64,000 nt of DNA from Bremerella volcania (GTDB lineage: Bacteria > Planctomycetota > Planctomycetia > Pirellulales > Pirellulaceae), in NCBI RefSeq assembly GCF_007748115.1, contig NZ_CP036289.1:5890001-5954000 (forward strand), given 5' to 3'. Positions within the stretch are counted from its first letter, which is position 1; each line of letters starts with the position of its first letter. The translations under genes were made by a program, and so were the position numbers. Shown piece by piece: positions 8,428-15,591 of this stretch. The notes beneath the pieces were generated by a model. It was given only the letters and a program-made list of their open reading frames with translations. It did no database searches and was not told the DNA's origin.

Positions 8428-8443
8428 CACGCGTAGCACGCGT
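8428..8443. repeat. Tandem CACGCGT direct repeat
   Basis: CACGCGT occurs at 8428-8434 and again at 8437-8443, a 9-bp period, each copy containing the palindrome ACGCGT. It lies about 70 bp upstream of the DUF4432 start codon, a position suited to an activator or repressor of that gene. Significance is unproven. Confidence 0.4.
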
Positions 8444-8512
8444 ATGGTAACGGCAATTTGTCCGTTCGTGCCAAAAACCTGTCTAGAAATGACAAATCAG
8501 AAAGAGAGCAAC

Positions 8513-9667
8513 ATGAGCAATCGCTGGGTCCTGAGTGAGTACGACATTACGTCCCCTTATGAGCAGCCCGCTCCCTTTTTGAAAGCGGCCAAGCAGCACG
8601 GGCTAAGCGTTACGCACACTCGCTTATTCGGTGGGCGGCGCGACGGGGTCGAGCTTCTCACGGTCCAGAACGGCGACTTCTCGTTCACGACGATTCCGAC
8701 CCGCGGCATGAGCATTCACCAGGCTAAGCATGGTGACACGCGCATCGGCTGGGATTCTCCTGTAGAAGGCCCGGTCCATCCGCAGTTCGTTCCTCTTTCC
8801 GATCCGAGTGGGCTCGGGTGGCTAGACGGCATGGACGAATTGATCGTTCGATGCGGGCTGGAAAGTAATGGAGCGCCAGAATTCGATGCCGAAACCGGGC
8901 GGCTGAAGTATGGCCTGCACGGTCGAATCGCAAACCAACCGACTGAAGACGTCGTCGTCGAAGTTTCGCCCGATGGCGAGATGTGCATCCGTGGAGAAGT
9001 GCGTGAAACTCGCTTTCTGTGCTACAACGTCGCGATGAAAACCGAGATCCGTACCAAGGCAGGCGAAAACGGTTTCCGCATCCGCGACCGCATCATCAAT
9101 CGTGCCGCTCAGGAAAGCACGGCACAGATGCTGTACCACATCAACATGGGTGCCCCCATCTTGGGCGAGGGGGCTTCGGTCGTGTGCCCTGTGACACAAC
9201 TGTGCCCTCGCGACGCCCGCGCCGTGGAAGATGTCGATACATGGTCGATCTACAAAGGCCCCACCGCCGGCTATGCCGAGCAGGTTTATTTCATGCAGCT
9301 TGCCGCGGACGATAACGGCGATACCTGTGCACTGCTGAAGAACGCGAAAGGCGATCAAGGCGTGTCGGTGCATTTCAACGTCAAGCAACTTCCCTACCTC
9401 GTCATCTGGAAAAATACGGCCGCCGAAGCGGATGGCTATGTAACGGGGCTCGAACCGTCGACCAACTTCCCCAACCCCCGCTCGTTTGAGGAAAAGAACG
9501 GCCGCGTGCTCAAGATCGCCCCTGGTGCGTCGTATGAGATCGACCTCGGCTTGCAATTCCATCCTGATGCCGCAAGCGTCGAGTCAATGGAATCGAAGAT
9601 TGCCGGGCTCACCGAAGGCAAAGATGCTACCGTACACAGCACGCCGCAGTCGGACTGGTGCAATTAG
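8513..9667 (+). CDS. DUF4432 family protein (aldose 1-epimerase-like)
   Basis: The chosen ATG at 8513 is preceded by AAAGAGAG at SD distance and gives 384 residues; the frame itself opens at 8444. The protein fits the DUF4432 branch of the galactose-mutarotase-like supersandwich fold: 'FTTIPTRGMSIHQAKHGDTRIGWDSPV' near residue 60, 'DGMDELIVRCGLESNGAP' near 110, 'YGLHGRIANQPTEDV' near 140, and 'LYHINMGAPILGEGASVVCP'. The His in YGLHGRIAN and the NMGxP motif are the expected ligand-binding positions. Role: probably mutarotation or epimerisation of a sugar entering the pathway encoded by the divergent genes. No signal peptide, so it acts in the cytoplasm. Known DUF4432 genes often accompany Gfo/Idh/MocA dehydrogenases and TIM-barrel isomerases, as here. 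Confidence 0.9.
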   Translation: MSNRWVLSEYDITSPYEQPAPFLKAAKQHGLSVTHTRLFGGRRDGVELLTVQNGDFSFTTIPTRGMSIHQAKHGDTRIGWDSPVEGPVHPQFVPLSDPSGLGWLDGMDELIVRCGLESNGAPEFDAETGRLKYGLHGRIANQPTEDVVVEVSPDGEMCIRGEVRETRFLCYNVAMKTEIRTKAGENGFRIRDRIINRAAQESTAQMLYHINMGAPILGEGASVVCPVTQLCPRDARAVEDVDTWSIYKGPTAGYAEQVYFMQLAADDNGDTCALLKNAKGDQGVSVHFNVKQLPYLVIWKNTAAEADGYVTGLEPSTNFPNPRSFEEKNGRVLKIAPGASYEIDLGLQFHPDAASVESMESKIAGLTEGKDATVHSTPQSDWCN

Positions 9668-9732
9668 TTTTTGTCCCGGAATTCCTACGGAAATACGAAC
9701 TATTGTGCTATGAAAAGGATTTTGAGATACCC

Positions 9733-10266
9733 ATGGACAGTGATCAAAAACGCGAACTCTACGAATTTGTGAAAGATCGCCATGACAAATTCCTTGCAGT
9801 CCGGCAACTCCACTTAGCGAGAATCGGGCATCTTCTAGTACTCACAGGATTTCTAGTTACGATGCTTGTACTATTCGGCACGCCTCAACTCATCGGGCTG
9901 TTTCACAATCCCTCGAAAAATACAATCTCTTGGCTCGCCATTTCTTCCGCCATTGCTTATGTCGCGCTTGCGTTTTTTTTAATCATGACCGTTTGGGAAT
10001 ATCTTGTATTCTTGAATCGAATAGGGTTCGCTATTCCCAATGCTAACCATGACAAAATCATGGCAACATTCGATGAGCCCAAATTACAAAAGGATCATGT
10101 AAAAAAGTCACTAGCAAGACTTTACCTAAGTGCCATAGCGGCAAATGAGGTAGAAACGGGGCATATCGGTCGACACTTTAGGCGAATCCTCACCCGACTC
10201 TCCGCAGCAATGTTCACAAGCGTTATTTTCCTTGTCCTGCTGATAGCTACGAAGATCATGAACTAG
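9733..10266 (+). CDS. Hypothetical membrane protein, AT-rich gene
   Basis: The ATG at 9733 gives 177 residues; upstream codons to 9658 look non-coding and overlap the DUF4432 stop. An N-terminal charged helix ('MDSDQKRELYEFVKDRHDKF') precedes three likely membrane segments: one around 'HLLVLTGFLVTMLVLFG', a second long one at 'WLAISSAIAYVALAFFLIMTVW', and a C-terminal one at 'AAMFTSVIFLVLLIATKI'. A cytoplasmic basic helix links the last two. No known family is recognised. The layout (helix, two TM, long helix, TM) loosely recalls SLATT-type membrane effectors, but no sequence motif supports that. By eye it is markedly more AT-rich than the flanking genes, suggesting horizontal acquisition. 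It is followed 55 bp later by a 58-residue acidic micro-protein. Confidence 0.75.
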   Translation: MDSDQKRELYEFVKDRHDKFLAVRQLHLARIGHLLVLTGFLVTMLVLFGTPQLIGLFHNPSKNTISWLAISSAIAYVALAFFLIMTVWEYLVFLNRIGFAIPNANHDKIMATFDEPKLQKDHVKKSLARLYLSAIAANEVETGHIGRHFRRILTRLSAAMFTSVIFLVLLIATKIMN

Positions 10267-10321
10267 CAGTTAATCTCAAGAACCGTTTTCAAATCTCTAG
10301 AAATTGGAGCTTAGTACAAAA

Positions 10322-10498
10322 ATGACAACCCCTGAAAATGCAGACCAGTCAAATGAGCCGTCAGCTCATTTAGATCAAGGCGGAAGCGAATCAGATCAAG
10401 GTGCAACTCCTGACTTGGATATGGGGATACAGCACATTACGGCGGGCTTCGATAAAGGGGATCTAAACACTAAATCAGATAACAAGAAGCCGGAATAG
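10322..10498 (+). CDS. Small acidic hypothetical protein, 58 residues
   Basis: An ATG at 10322 starts a 58-residue, Asp/Glu/Ser/Gln-rich, probably disordered protein ending 'DLNTKSDNKKPE'; the frame opens slightly earlier at 10304. A Gln-Gly/Ser-rich middle ('DQGGSESDQGATPDLDMG') and the absence of hydrophobic core suggest it needs a partner to fold. It lies 55 bp after the membrane-protein gene, in the same AT-rich tract, so the two probably form a unit. It could be a small partner, immunity or regulatory protein, but there is no sequence evidence for any of these. Coding status is plausible, not certain. Confidence 0.5.
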   Translation: MTTPENADQSNEPSAHLDQGGSESDQGATPDLDMGIQHITAGFDKGDLNTKSDNKKPE

Positions 10499-10529
10499 CT
10501 GTATCAGTTGAATTCCAATTATTGCTAAA

Positions 10530-11246
10530 TCACTTCACCGCACAATACGCACCAAAGCATGAGTTCAGGTGCAACACCTCGACTTGGCGAAAACCAACCT
10601 TTCGGCACACATCGACTTGAAAGAGGACACTCCGCGGGGTGTCTTCTTTTTCGATGTAATCGAAGACGGTCTGACGATAGGCGTCATCTCGGAAGTTGGT
10701 GAGGTACTCGCCGTACCGTTTCCATTGAACCTGGTCAGCCGCTGGTAAATCGGAAGTCACCAGATCGCTCACCAAGAAGATTCCACCGGGACGCATCGCC
10801 TGGTAGATTTTCTGGAAGACATGCTTCCAGTCGGCATCGTCGCGAAGATGATGCAGCACAGCGGCAGCCATCACGACATCGAAAGTTTCGTCGGGGATTT
10901 CGACTTCGCGAATATCTCCTTGAATGGTGGTTATTTCTTGGGCTCCATCCTCTGACACACGCTGTCGGGCCCGATCGAGCATCGGCTGGCTAAGGTCAAT
11001 CAGCGTGCAGTTCATTCCAGCAATTCGCTGGAGCAGCTTTAAGGTGTAGTTTCCGGCACCACAGCCAATATCGAGAACATCCTTCGCGTCTGGCCGGTGG
11101 GCAGCGGCGACACGCGTGATCAGATCTAGCACCAACGGGGCATCCATCGTGGCCGATTGCCCTGTTTCCAGGTTCGAAAAGCGATCGACGTCGTTGTCGA
11201 AGCGGGCCCTGATTTCATCTACCGTTGATTTCTCTGAGGGATTCAT
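10530..11246 (-). CDS. Class I SAM-dependent methyltransferase
   Basis: A 238-residue Rossmann-fold methyltransferase. Motif I is 'VLDIGCGAGNYTLKLL' near residue 60, the acidic post-I residue is in 'CTLIDLSQPML', motif II/III is 'TIQGDIREVEIPDETFDVVMAAAVLHHL' around 110-135, and 'MRPGGIFLVSDLV' follows. These are typical of UbiE/type-11 methyltransferases acting on small molecules. No membrane segment or signal peptide. The start at 11246 lies 257 bp from the divergent glgC. The C-terminal residues, ending 'LHLNSCFGAYCAVK', are similar to several uncharacterised methyltransferases that I cannot assign to a substrate. Neighbours give no clear hint. Confidence 0.9.
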   Translation of the reverse strand: MNPSEKSTVDEIRARFDNDVDRFSNLETGQSATMDAPLVLDLITRVAAAHRPDAKDVLDIGCGAGNYTLKLLQRIAGMNCTLIDLSQPMLDRARQRVSEDGAQEITTIQGDIREVEIPDETFDVVMAAAVLHHLRDDADWKHVFQKIYQAMRPGGIFLVSDLVTSDLPAADQVQWKRYGEYLTNFRDDAYRQTVFDYIEKEDTPRSVLFQVDVCRKVGFRQVEVLHLNSCFGAYCAVK

Positions 11247-11503
11247 GTGTGTCCTTTAAAGCCTTGCTACTTCGTCTACCCGATGGCGAAGACAGTCCGC
11301 AATGAACATCGGTTCGCTGGCGAACTAACCGTTACGGCCGATACGACAAGTTTCCGCTTCGCGCAATCTGCTAGCGACTTCGCCTCATTTTTTAGTTTTG
11401 ACGTTTGGGTAAAGCCGATAGAATGCGGCAGACACCTCGGAGGCCCGCCCCAAGCTTCCATTGCCTCTTCCCACACCCCAATCATAGCTGAGGTACGCAA
11501 CGG

Positions 11504-12763
11504 ATGGAGAACGTACTCACCGTGATCCTTGCCGGCGGCAAGGGTTCCCGCTTGGAACCACTCACGCGCGATCGCGCGAAGCCAGCGGTCCCCTTTGGCG
11601 GCGTTTATCGCATCATCGATTTTGCTCTTTCGAATTGCCTGAACAGTGGCTTTCGGCAAATTCAATTGCTGACGCAGTACAAAGCGCAAAGCCTAGACCG
11701 CCATATCAACGTCGGCTGGCAGCGGTACTTCTGCCGCGAACTGGGCGAATGCATCGACGTCGTGCCGCCCCAGCAACGAATCGACGAGCAGTGGTACCAA
11801 GGCACCGCCGATGCGGTTTACCAAAACATCTACGCCATCGAAAAGCATCGTCCCAAGTACGTTGTGATTCTGGCAGGCGATCACATCTACAAGATGAACT
11901 ACGCCTCGATGCTCGACTTCCACATCGAGAACGGGGCTGACCTGACGATTGGGGCCCTGAAAACAACCATCAAAGAAGCAAGGTCGTTCGGCGTAATGCA
12001 GATCGATCGCGAGCAGAAGATCCTCGGTTTCGATGAGAAGCCGGAGAACCCCAAGACCATTCCCGGCGATGATCAGCACTGCCTGGCCTCGATGGGGATT
12101 TACGTCTTCAATGCGGCATTTCTGTTCGAGCAGCTTTGCAAGGACGCCACCAATCGAACTAGCGCCCATGACTTCGGACGGAACATCATTCCGTCGATCA
12201 TCGATACGCATCGCATCTACGCGTTCCCCTTCCGGGACGAGAACCGGAAACGCGATGCCTACTGGCGTGACGTCGGTACGCTGGATGCTTACTACGAGGC
12301 GAATATGGACCTTGTATCGGTCGATCCGCAACTGAACATCTACGACGAAGCTTGGCCGCTACGGACCTATCAGCCTAACGTACCGCCACCGAAGTTCGTC
12401 TTTGGCGGGGAATCCGATCCCAGCCGTCGCGGGTACGCGCTCGATAGCGTCGTCTGCGGTGGGTCGATTATCTCCGGCGGTGAGGTCGAACGGAGCATCA
12501 TTGGCCCGCGCGTCCGCGTGAATAGCTTTTCGTCGGTGCACGATTCGATTTTGTTCGAGGGCGTTTCGGTCGGCCGGCACAGTCAAATCCGCCGAGCGAT
12601 CATCGACAAAGGCGTTTCCATTCCTTCGGATACTCAGATCGGCTTCGATCTGGAACTCGACCGGAGCCGCGGCTTTACCGTCACGCAGTCAGGACTGGTC
12701 GTGATCGCCAAGGAAGACTTAATCGAGCCACAATTGAATTCTGGCAAGCCCCAAGTTGCCTGA
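11504..12763 (+). CDS. glgC: Glucose-1-phosphate adenylyltransferase
   Basis: Makes ADP-glucose from glucose 1-phosphate and ATP, the regulated first step of bacterial glycogen synthesis. The 419-residue product carries the nucleotidyltransferase loop 'LAGGKGSRLEPLTRDRAKPAVPFGG', 'FALSNCLNSG', 'QWYQGTADAV', the catalytic-Asp region 'VVILAGDHIYKMNY', 'GFDEKPENP', 'ASMGIYVFN' and 'YWRDVGTLDAYYEANMDL'. The C-terminal left-handed beta-helix includes 'RSIIGPRVRVNSFSSVHDSILFEGV'. All are diagnostic. The glucose-1-phosphate-binding EKP lysine is present. No glgA or glgB is in the window. Start ATG at 11504 has an AGG-like element upstream. Confidence 0.97.
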   Translation: MENVLTVILAGGKGSRLEPLTRDRAKPAVPFGGVYRIIDFALSNCLNSGFRQIQLLTQYKAQSLDRHINVGWQRYFCRELGECIDVVPPQQRIDEQWYQGTADAVYQNIYAIEKHRPKYVVILAGDHIYKMNYASMLDFHIENGADLTIGALKTTIKEARSFGVMQIDREQKILGFDEKPENPKTIPGDDQHCLASMGIYVFNAAFLFEQLCKDATNRTSAHDFGRNIIPSIIDTHRIYAFPFRDENRKRDAYWRDVGTLDAYYEANMDLVSVDPQLNIYDEAWPLRTYQPNVPPPKFVFGGESDPSRRGYALDSVVCGGSIISGGEVERSIIGPRVRVNSFSSVHDSILFEGVSVGRHSQIRRAIIDKGVSIPSDTQIGFDLELDRSRGFTVTQSGLVVIAKEDLIEPQLNSGKPQVA

Positions 12764-12777
12764 TGAGTGGGAGGACT

Positions 12778-12859
12778 GAGCTGGAAATTGCCATGGTTCG
12801 AATTTCGCAAAATTCTTAAACTGACGCGAAGTTCGCTCCTTTAACTCAATTTCCAACTC
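12778..12859. repeat. 13-bp imperfect inverted repeat upstream of the DNA methyltransferase gene
   Basis: GAGCTGGAAATTG (12778-12790) is matched at 12 of 13 positions by the reverse complement of CAATTTCCAACTC (12847-12859). The arms flank 56 bp and the second ends 12 bp before the methyltransferase ATG. They may serve autoregulation or form an mRNA structure covering the leader. Confidence 0.5.
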
Positions 12860-12870
12860 GAAACGCTTCC

Positions 12871-14295
12871 ATGATTCGCGTCAAAAGTCGCCAGAAAACA
12901 GAGTACGGCGACTTTCAAACTCCGCTGGTTCTCGCGGAAGCCATCTGTCGGTTACTCCGCGCAGGCGGCGTGAACCCTGGCAGCGTATTGGAACCTACCT
13001 GCGGACAAGGGACGTTTCTTGAGGCTGCGGCTCACGTTTTTTCCAATTGCAAACGACTCGTCGGACGCGAATGGAATCGCACTTATGTGGCGGAAGCTCG
13101 CCGCCGCCTTACGACTACGGACTGCGAGGTCGACGTCGCTCAAGGCGACTTTTTTCGGCAAGACTGGGCATCGCTACTAGGCCGACAACCGGGGCCCTTG
13201 CTCGTGCTGGGCAATCCACCATGGGTCACCAATTCAACCTTGGGATCGATCGGTAGTGGTAATCTCCCCACAAAGTCAAATTTTCAAAACGAACGGGGTA
13301 TCTCGGCCAAGACTGGCAAAGCCAACTTCGATATCTCGCAGTGGATGATCATGCACCTGTTGGAAGCCATGCCCCACCAGGACGGCGTGCTGGCAATGCT
13401 TTGCAAAACGACCGTTGCCCGGAAGGTCTTGGAGCAGGCCTGGAAAACAGGGCTGCCTATCACGAACTGCTCAATCCATAAGATTGATTCCCGCGAGCAC
13501 TTTAACGCCTCGGTCGATGCCTGCTTGTTGGTCTGTCACATGCAATCCACTAAGCCGACTACCACGTGCGAAGTCTATGAGCGGTTCGATGCCGACCACG
13601 CTTCGACCGTACTGGGCATGCACTCTGGCAATCTGGTTGCCGATCACCGGGCTCTCGCACGGCAAAAACATCTGCTTGATACTCAAGCGACCAAACGCTG
13701 GCGAAGCGGCATTAAGCACGATTGCCGCGCGGTCATGCAGCTTGAACGACGGGGTTGGGGACTAGTAAACGGGCTAGGGGAGATGATCGAACTAGAGCCT
13801 GACTATGTCTATCCATGGATGCCTGCCGGGGCCGTCTATCGCGGGGAAGTGAAATGTACCGACAAGTTCTTGATCGTGCCGCAGAAGCGAACAGGCGAAG
13901 ACACCGCTCCGATCAAGTCCACCGCACCGAGAACATGGGCTTACCTGCAAAAGCATGCCAATCGACTGGCGGATCGCAAGAGTTCGATCTACCGGGGACG
14001 CCCTCCGTTTTCTATCTTCGGCGTTGGCGATTATTCGTTTGCTAAGTGGAAGGTCGCTATTTCGGCGCTACATAAGCAACTCGCGTTTCGCGTCATCGGA
14101 CCGCAGGATGGCCGGCCGGTGATGCTCGACGATACGACTTACTTTCTGTCCTTTCGCACCAAGAAAGATGCGGTGGCCGCAGCGGCCCGGCTTAATAGCC
14201 CGGATGTGCAAGAGTTTTACCGAGCCTGGATCTTCTGGGACTCGAAGCGTCCGATTACGTCAGAGATTCTGCAGCGGCTCAAAGCTGCGGACTAG
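12871..14295 (+). CDS. Solitary N6-adenine-type DNA methyltransferase
   Basis: A 474-residue amino-methyltransferase of the Eco57I/TaqI-like class. Motif X-like 'EYGDFQTPLVLAEAICRLL' opens the protein. Motif I is 'VLEPTCGQGTFLEAA' (about 39-53), and motif IV is 'VLGNPPWVTNS' with NPPW at 115-118, the signature of exocyclic-N adenine or cytosine methylation. 'DISQWMIMHLLEAM' and 'GVLAMLCKTTVARKVL' match later motifs. The remaining ~250 residues are probably the target-recognition region, ending 'FWDSKRPITSEILQRL'. No restriction endonuclease, specificity subunit or BREX/DISARM gene is adjacent: the next gene is a convergent site-2 protease sharing its stop tetranucleotide. It may be a regulatory (orphan) methyltransferase or a remnant of a restriction system. 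Confidence 0.88.
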   Translation: MIRVKSRQKTEYGDFQTPLVLAEAICRLLRAGGVNPGSVLEPTCGQGTFLEAAAHVFSNCKRLVGREWNRTYVAEARRRLTTTDCEVDVAQGDFFRQDWASLLGRQPGPLLVLGNPPWVTNSTLGSIGSGNLPTKSNFQNERGISAKTGKANFDISQWMIMHLLEAMPHQDGVLAMLCKTTVARKVLEQAWKTGLPITNCSIHKIDSREHFNASVDACLLVCHMQSTKPTTTCEVYERFDADHASTVLGMHSGNLVADHRALARQKHLLDTQATKRWRSGIKHDCRAVMQLERRGWGLVNGLGEMIELEPDYVYPWMPAGAVYRGEVKCTDKFLIVPQKRTGEDTAPIKSTAPRTWAYLQKHANRLADRKSSIYRGRPPFSIFGVGDYSFAKWKVAISALHKQLAFRVIGPQDGRPVMLDDTTYFLSFRTKKDAVAAAARLNSPDVQEFYRAWIFWDSKRPITSEILQRLKAAD

Positions 14296-15383
14296 GCGGC
14301 CACGATCGCCATTGGCGGAAAGCAGAGCAGGGGAATGCTAAGGGATACTGTTCCCAGGGCGTAGCGAAACCAACCAATCGGGACACTATCGTCACTGGTC
14401 GGCGGATGATCGGGACGCATCAAGATGACCAGCAGCAGCATCAGGCTCCACTGGTAGGCACCGAGCGAAATGATAAAGACCACCGCCACCACAAGAAACG
14501 CCCTGGCAATCCAATGCGCGCTCTTTCCAAACATGGTGTAAGTCACGTGCCCTCCATCGAGTTGACTGACCGGAATCATGTTGAGCCCCGTCACCAGCAG
14601 CCCTACCCAGCCGGCCATGAAAAAGGGGTTGAGTTGGCTTTGATTGATGTACATCCCCTCTTCATACCCAGGGACATTGAACCACTGCATCATCCACGCC
14701 ATCGCGATCGGCAAGTCGAGCTTGAACGATCCGGTTCCTGGCGCCGACAAATCCATTTGAGATACGCCGTACCATAGCACCGGAAAGGCCACGACCAAAC
14801 CGGCCAGTGGGCCGGCTAATCCAATGTCAAACAATTGCTTGCGATTGGCACGCATGCCGTCCATGCCAATCACGGCGCCGAACGTTCCGATCGGAGAGAT
14901 CGGTACTGGAATAAAGTAAGGCAGACTGGCCGGAACCCGGTAACGCAGTGCCATGAGGAAGTGCCCCATTTCGTGGGCAAACAAAATCCCCAACATCGCC
15001 GCCATGTAAAGCAAGCCGCTCTTCCAGTCGGCCAAGTAATGAATCAGGTCGCGCCGCATCTCGACGGCGGGACTCGAAAGAAACGAATCATAGGCATGAG
15101 GAATCCCCATCACCCCATTGTTCGACCAGGCAAACAGATTAATCATCGCTTCCAACGGTTGCCAGTTGGTCATCCCGGCAAGGAAGGTGGACACGCACGT
15201 AGCAAAGAAAAGAATGACCGGCAATCGAACCCGACGCTTTCGAGCCGGGGGATCGGCATGCAGGCGAGCCTGCGTAGAGAATTCTACCGAGTCTTGTTGC
15301 CACGTTTTCGAATTCCCCTCTCCCAGGGAGGGTTCGTGAGATGCCGTTAGCTCGTCCACGCGGGATTCCATCGATTCATTCAT
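14292..15383 (-). CDS. Site-2 protease family intramembrane zinc metalloprotease
   Basis: An M50-family intramembrane protease of 363 residues from the ATG at 15383 (the frame opens at 15458, but the added residues are not conserved-looking). A cytoplasmic N-terminus of about 50 residues is followed by several membrane segments. The zinc motif HEMGH is at 137-141 in 'LFAHEMGHFLMALRYRV', and the third-ligand motif is 'MIPVSQLDGGHVTYTMFG'. 'GTFGAVIGM' between them is also characteristic. The subfamily without a PDZ domain is usual for large soluble-N-terminus S2P-like proteins in planctomycetes and plants (EGY-like). Substrate unknown, possibly an anti-sigma factor, which the window does not show. 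It is convergent with the DNA methyltransferase; CTAG supplies both stops. Confidence 0.92.
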   Translation of the reverse strand: MNESMESRVDELTASHEPSLGEGNSKTWQQDSVEFSTQARLHADPPARKRRVRLPVILFFATCVSTFLAGMTNWQPLEAMINLFAWSNNGVMGIPHAYDSFLSSPAVEMRRDLIHYLADWKSGLLYMAAMLGILFAHEMGHFLMALRYRVPASLPYFIPVPISPIGTFGAVIGMDGMRANRKQLFDIGLAGPLAGLVVAFPVLWYGVSQMDLSAPGTGSFKLDLPIAMAWMMQWFNVPGYEEGMYINQSQLNPFFMAGWVGLLVTGLNMIPVSQLDGGHVTYTMFGKSAHWIARAFLVVAVVFIISLGAYQWSLMLLLVILMRPDHPPTSDDSVPIGWFRYALGTVSLSIPLLCFPPMAIVAA

Positions 15384-15591
15384 AGAGACCAAGGTAACAG
15401 AATTCCGCAGGCAGCGGATAGCGGACCAGTTAGCCCATTGGATATGCCAGACCGCCACTAAAGCCTATAGAGCAAGCGTGAAATGGTAAAGGTTAGCCCT
15501 GGCTCTCCACTTTCCGTACGTCGCTTCCCATCGGAAATCTGCACGCCGTTGTCGCTCAAGCGTTCGCTGGAATCATAAAAACTACTTGCTA

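Larger units (their letters stand above)
8108..8512. promoter_or_regulatory. Divergent regulatory region of the sugar cluster
   Basis: This 405 bp separates the minus-strand isomerase gene from the plus-strand DUF4432 gene and holds no convincing reading frame. It contains the palindrome AAGCGCTT and a 9-bp-period direct repeat, both listed separately. Promoters for both directions must lie here, but no confident -35/-10 pair was found. Confidence 0.6.

Noticed and set aside
11276-11689. 137-codon minus-strand frame covering the glgC start
   Set aside because: It covers the glgC promoter and the first 60 glgC codons, shows no family features, and glgC is unambiguous.
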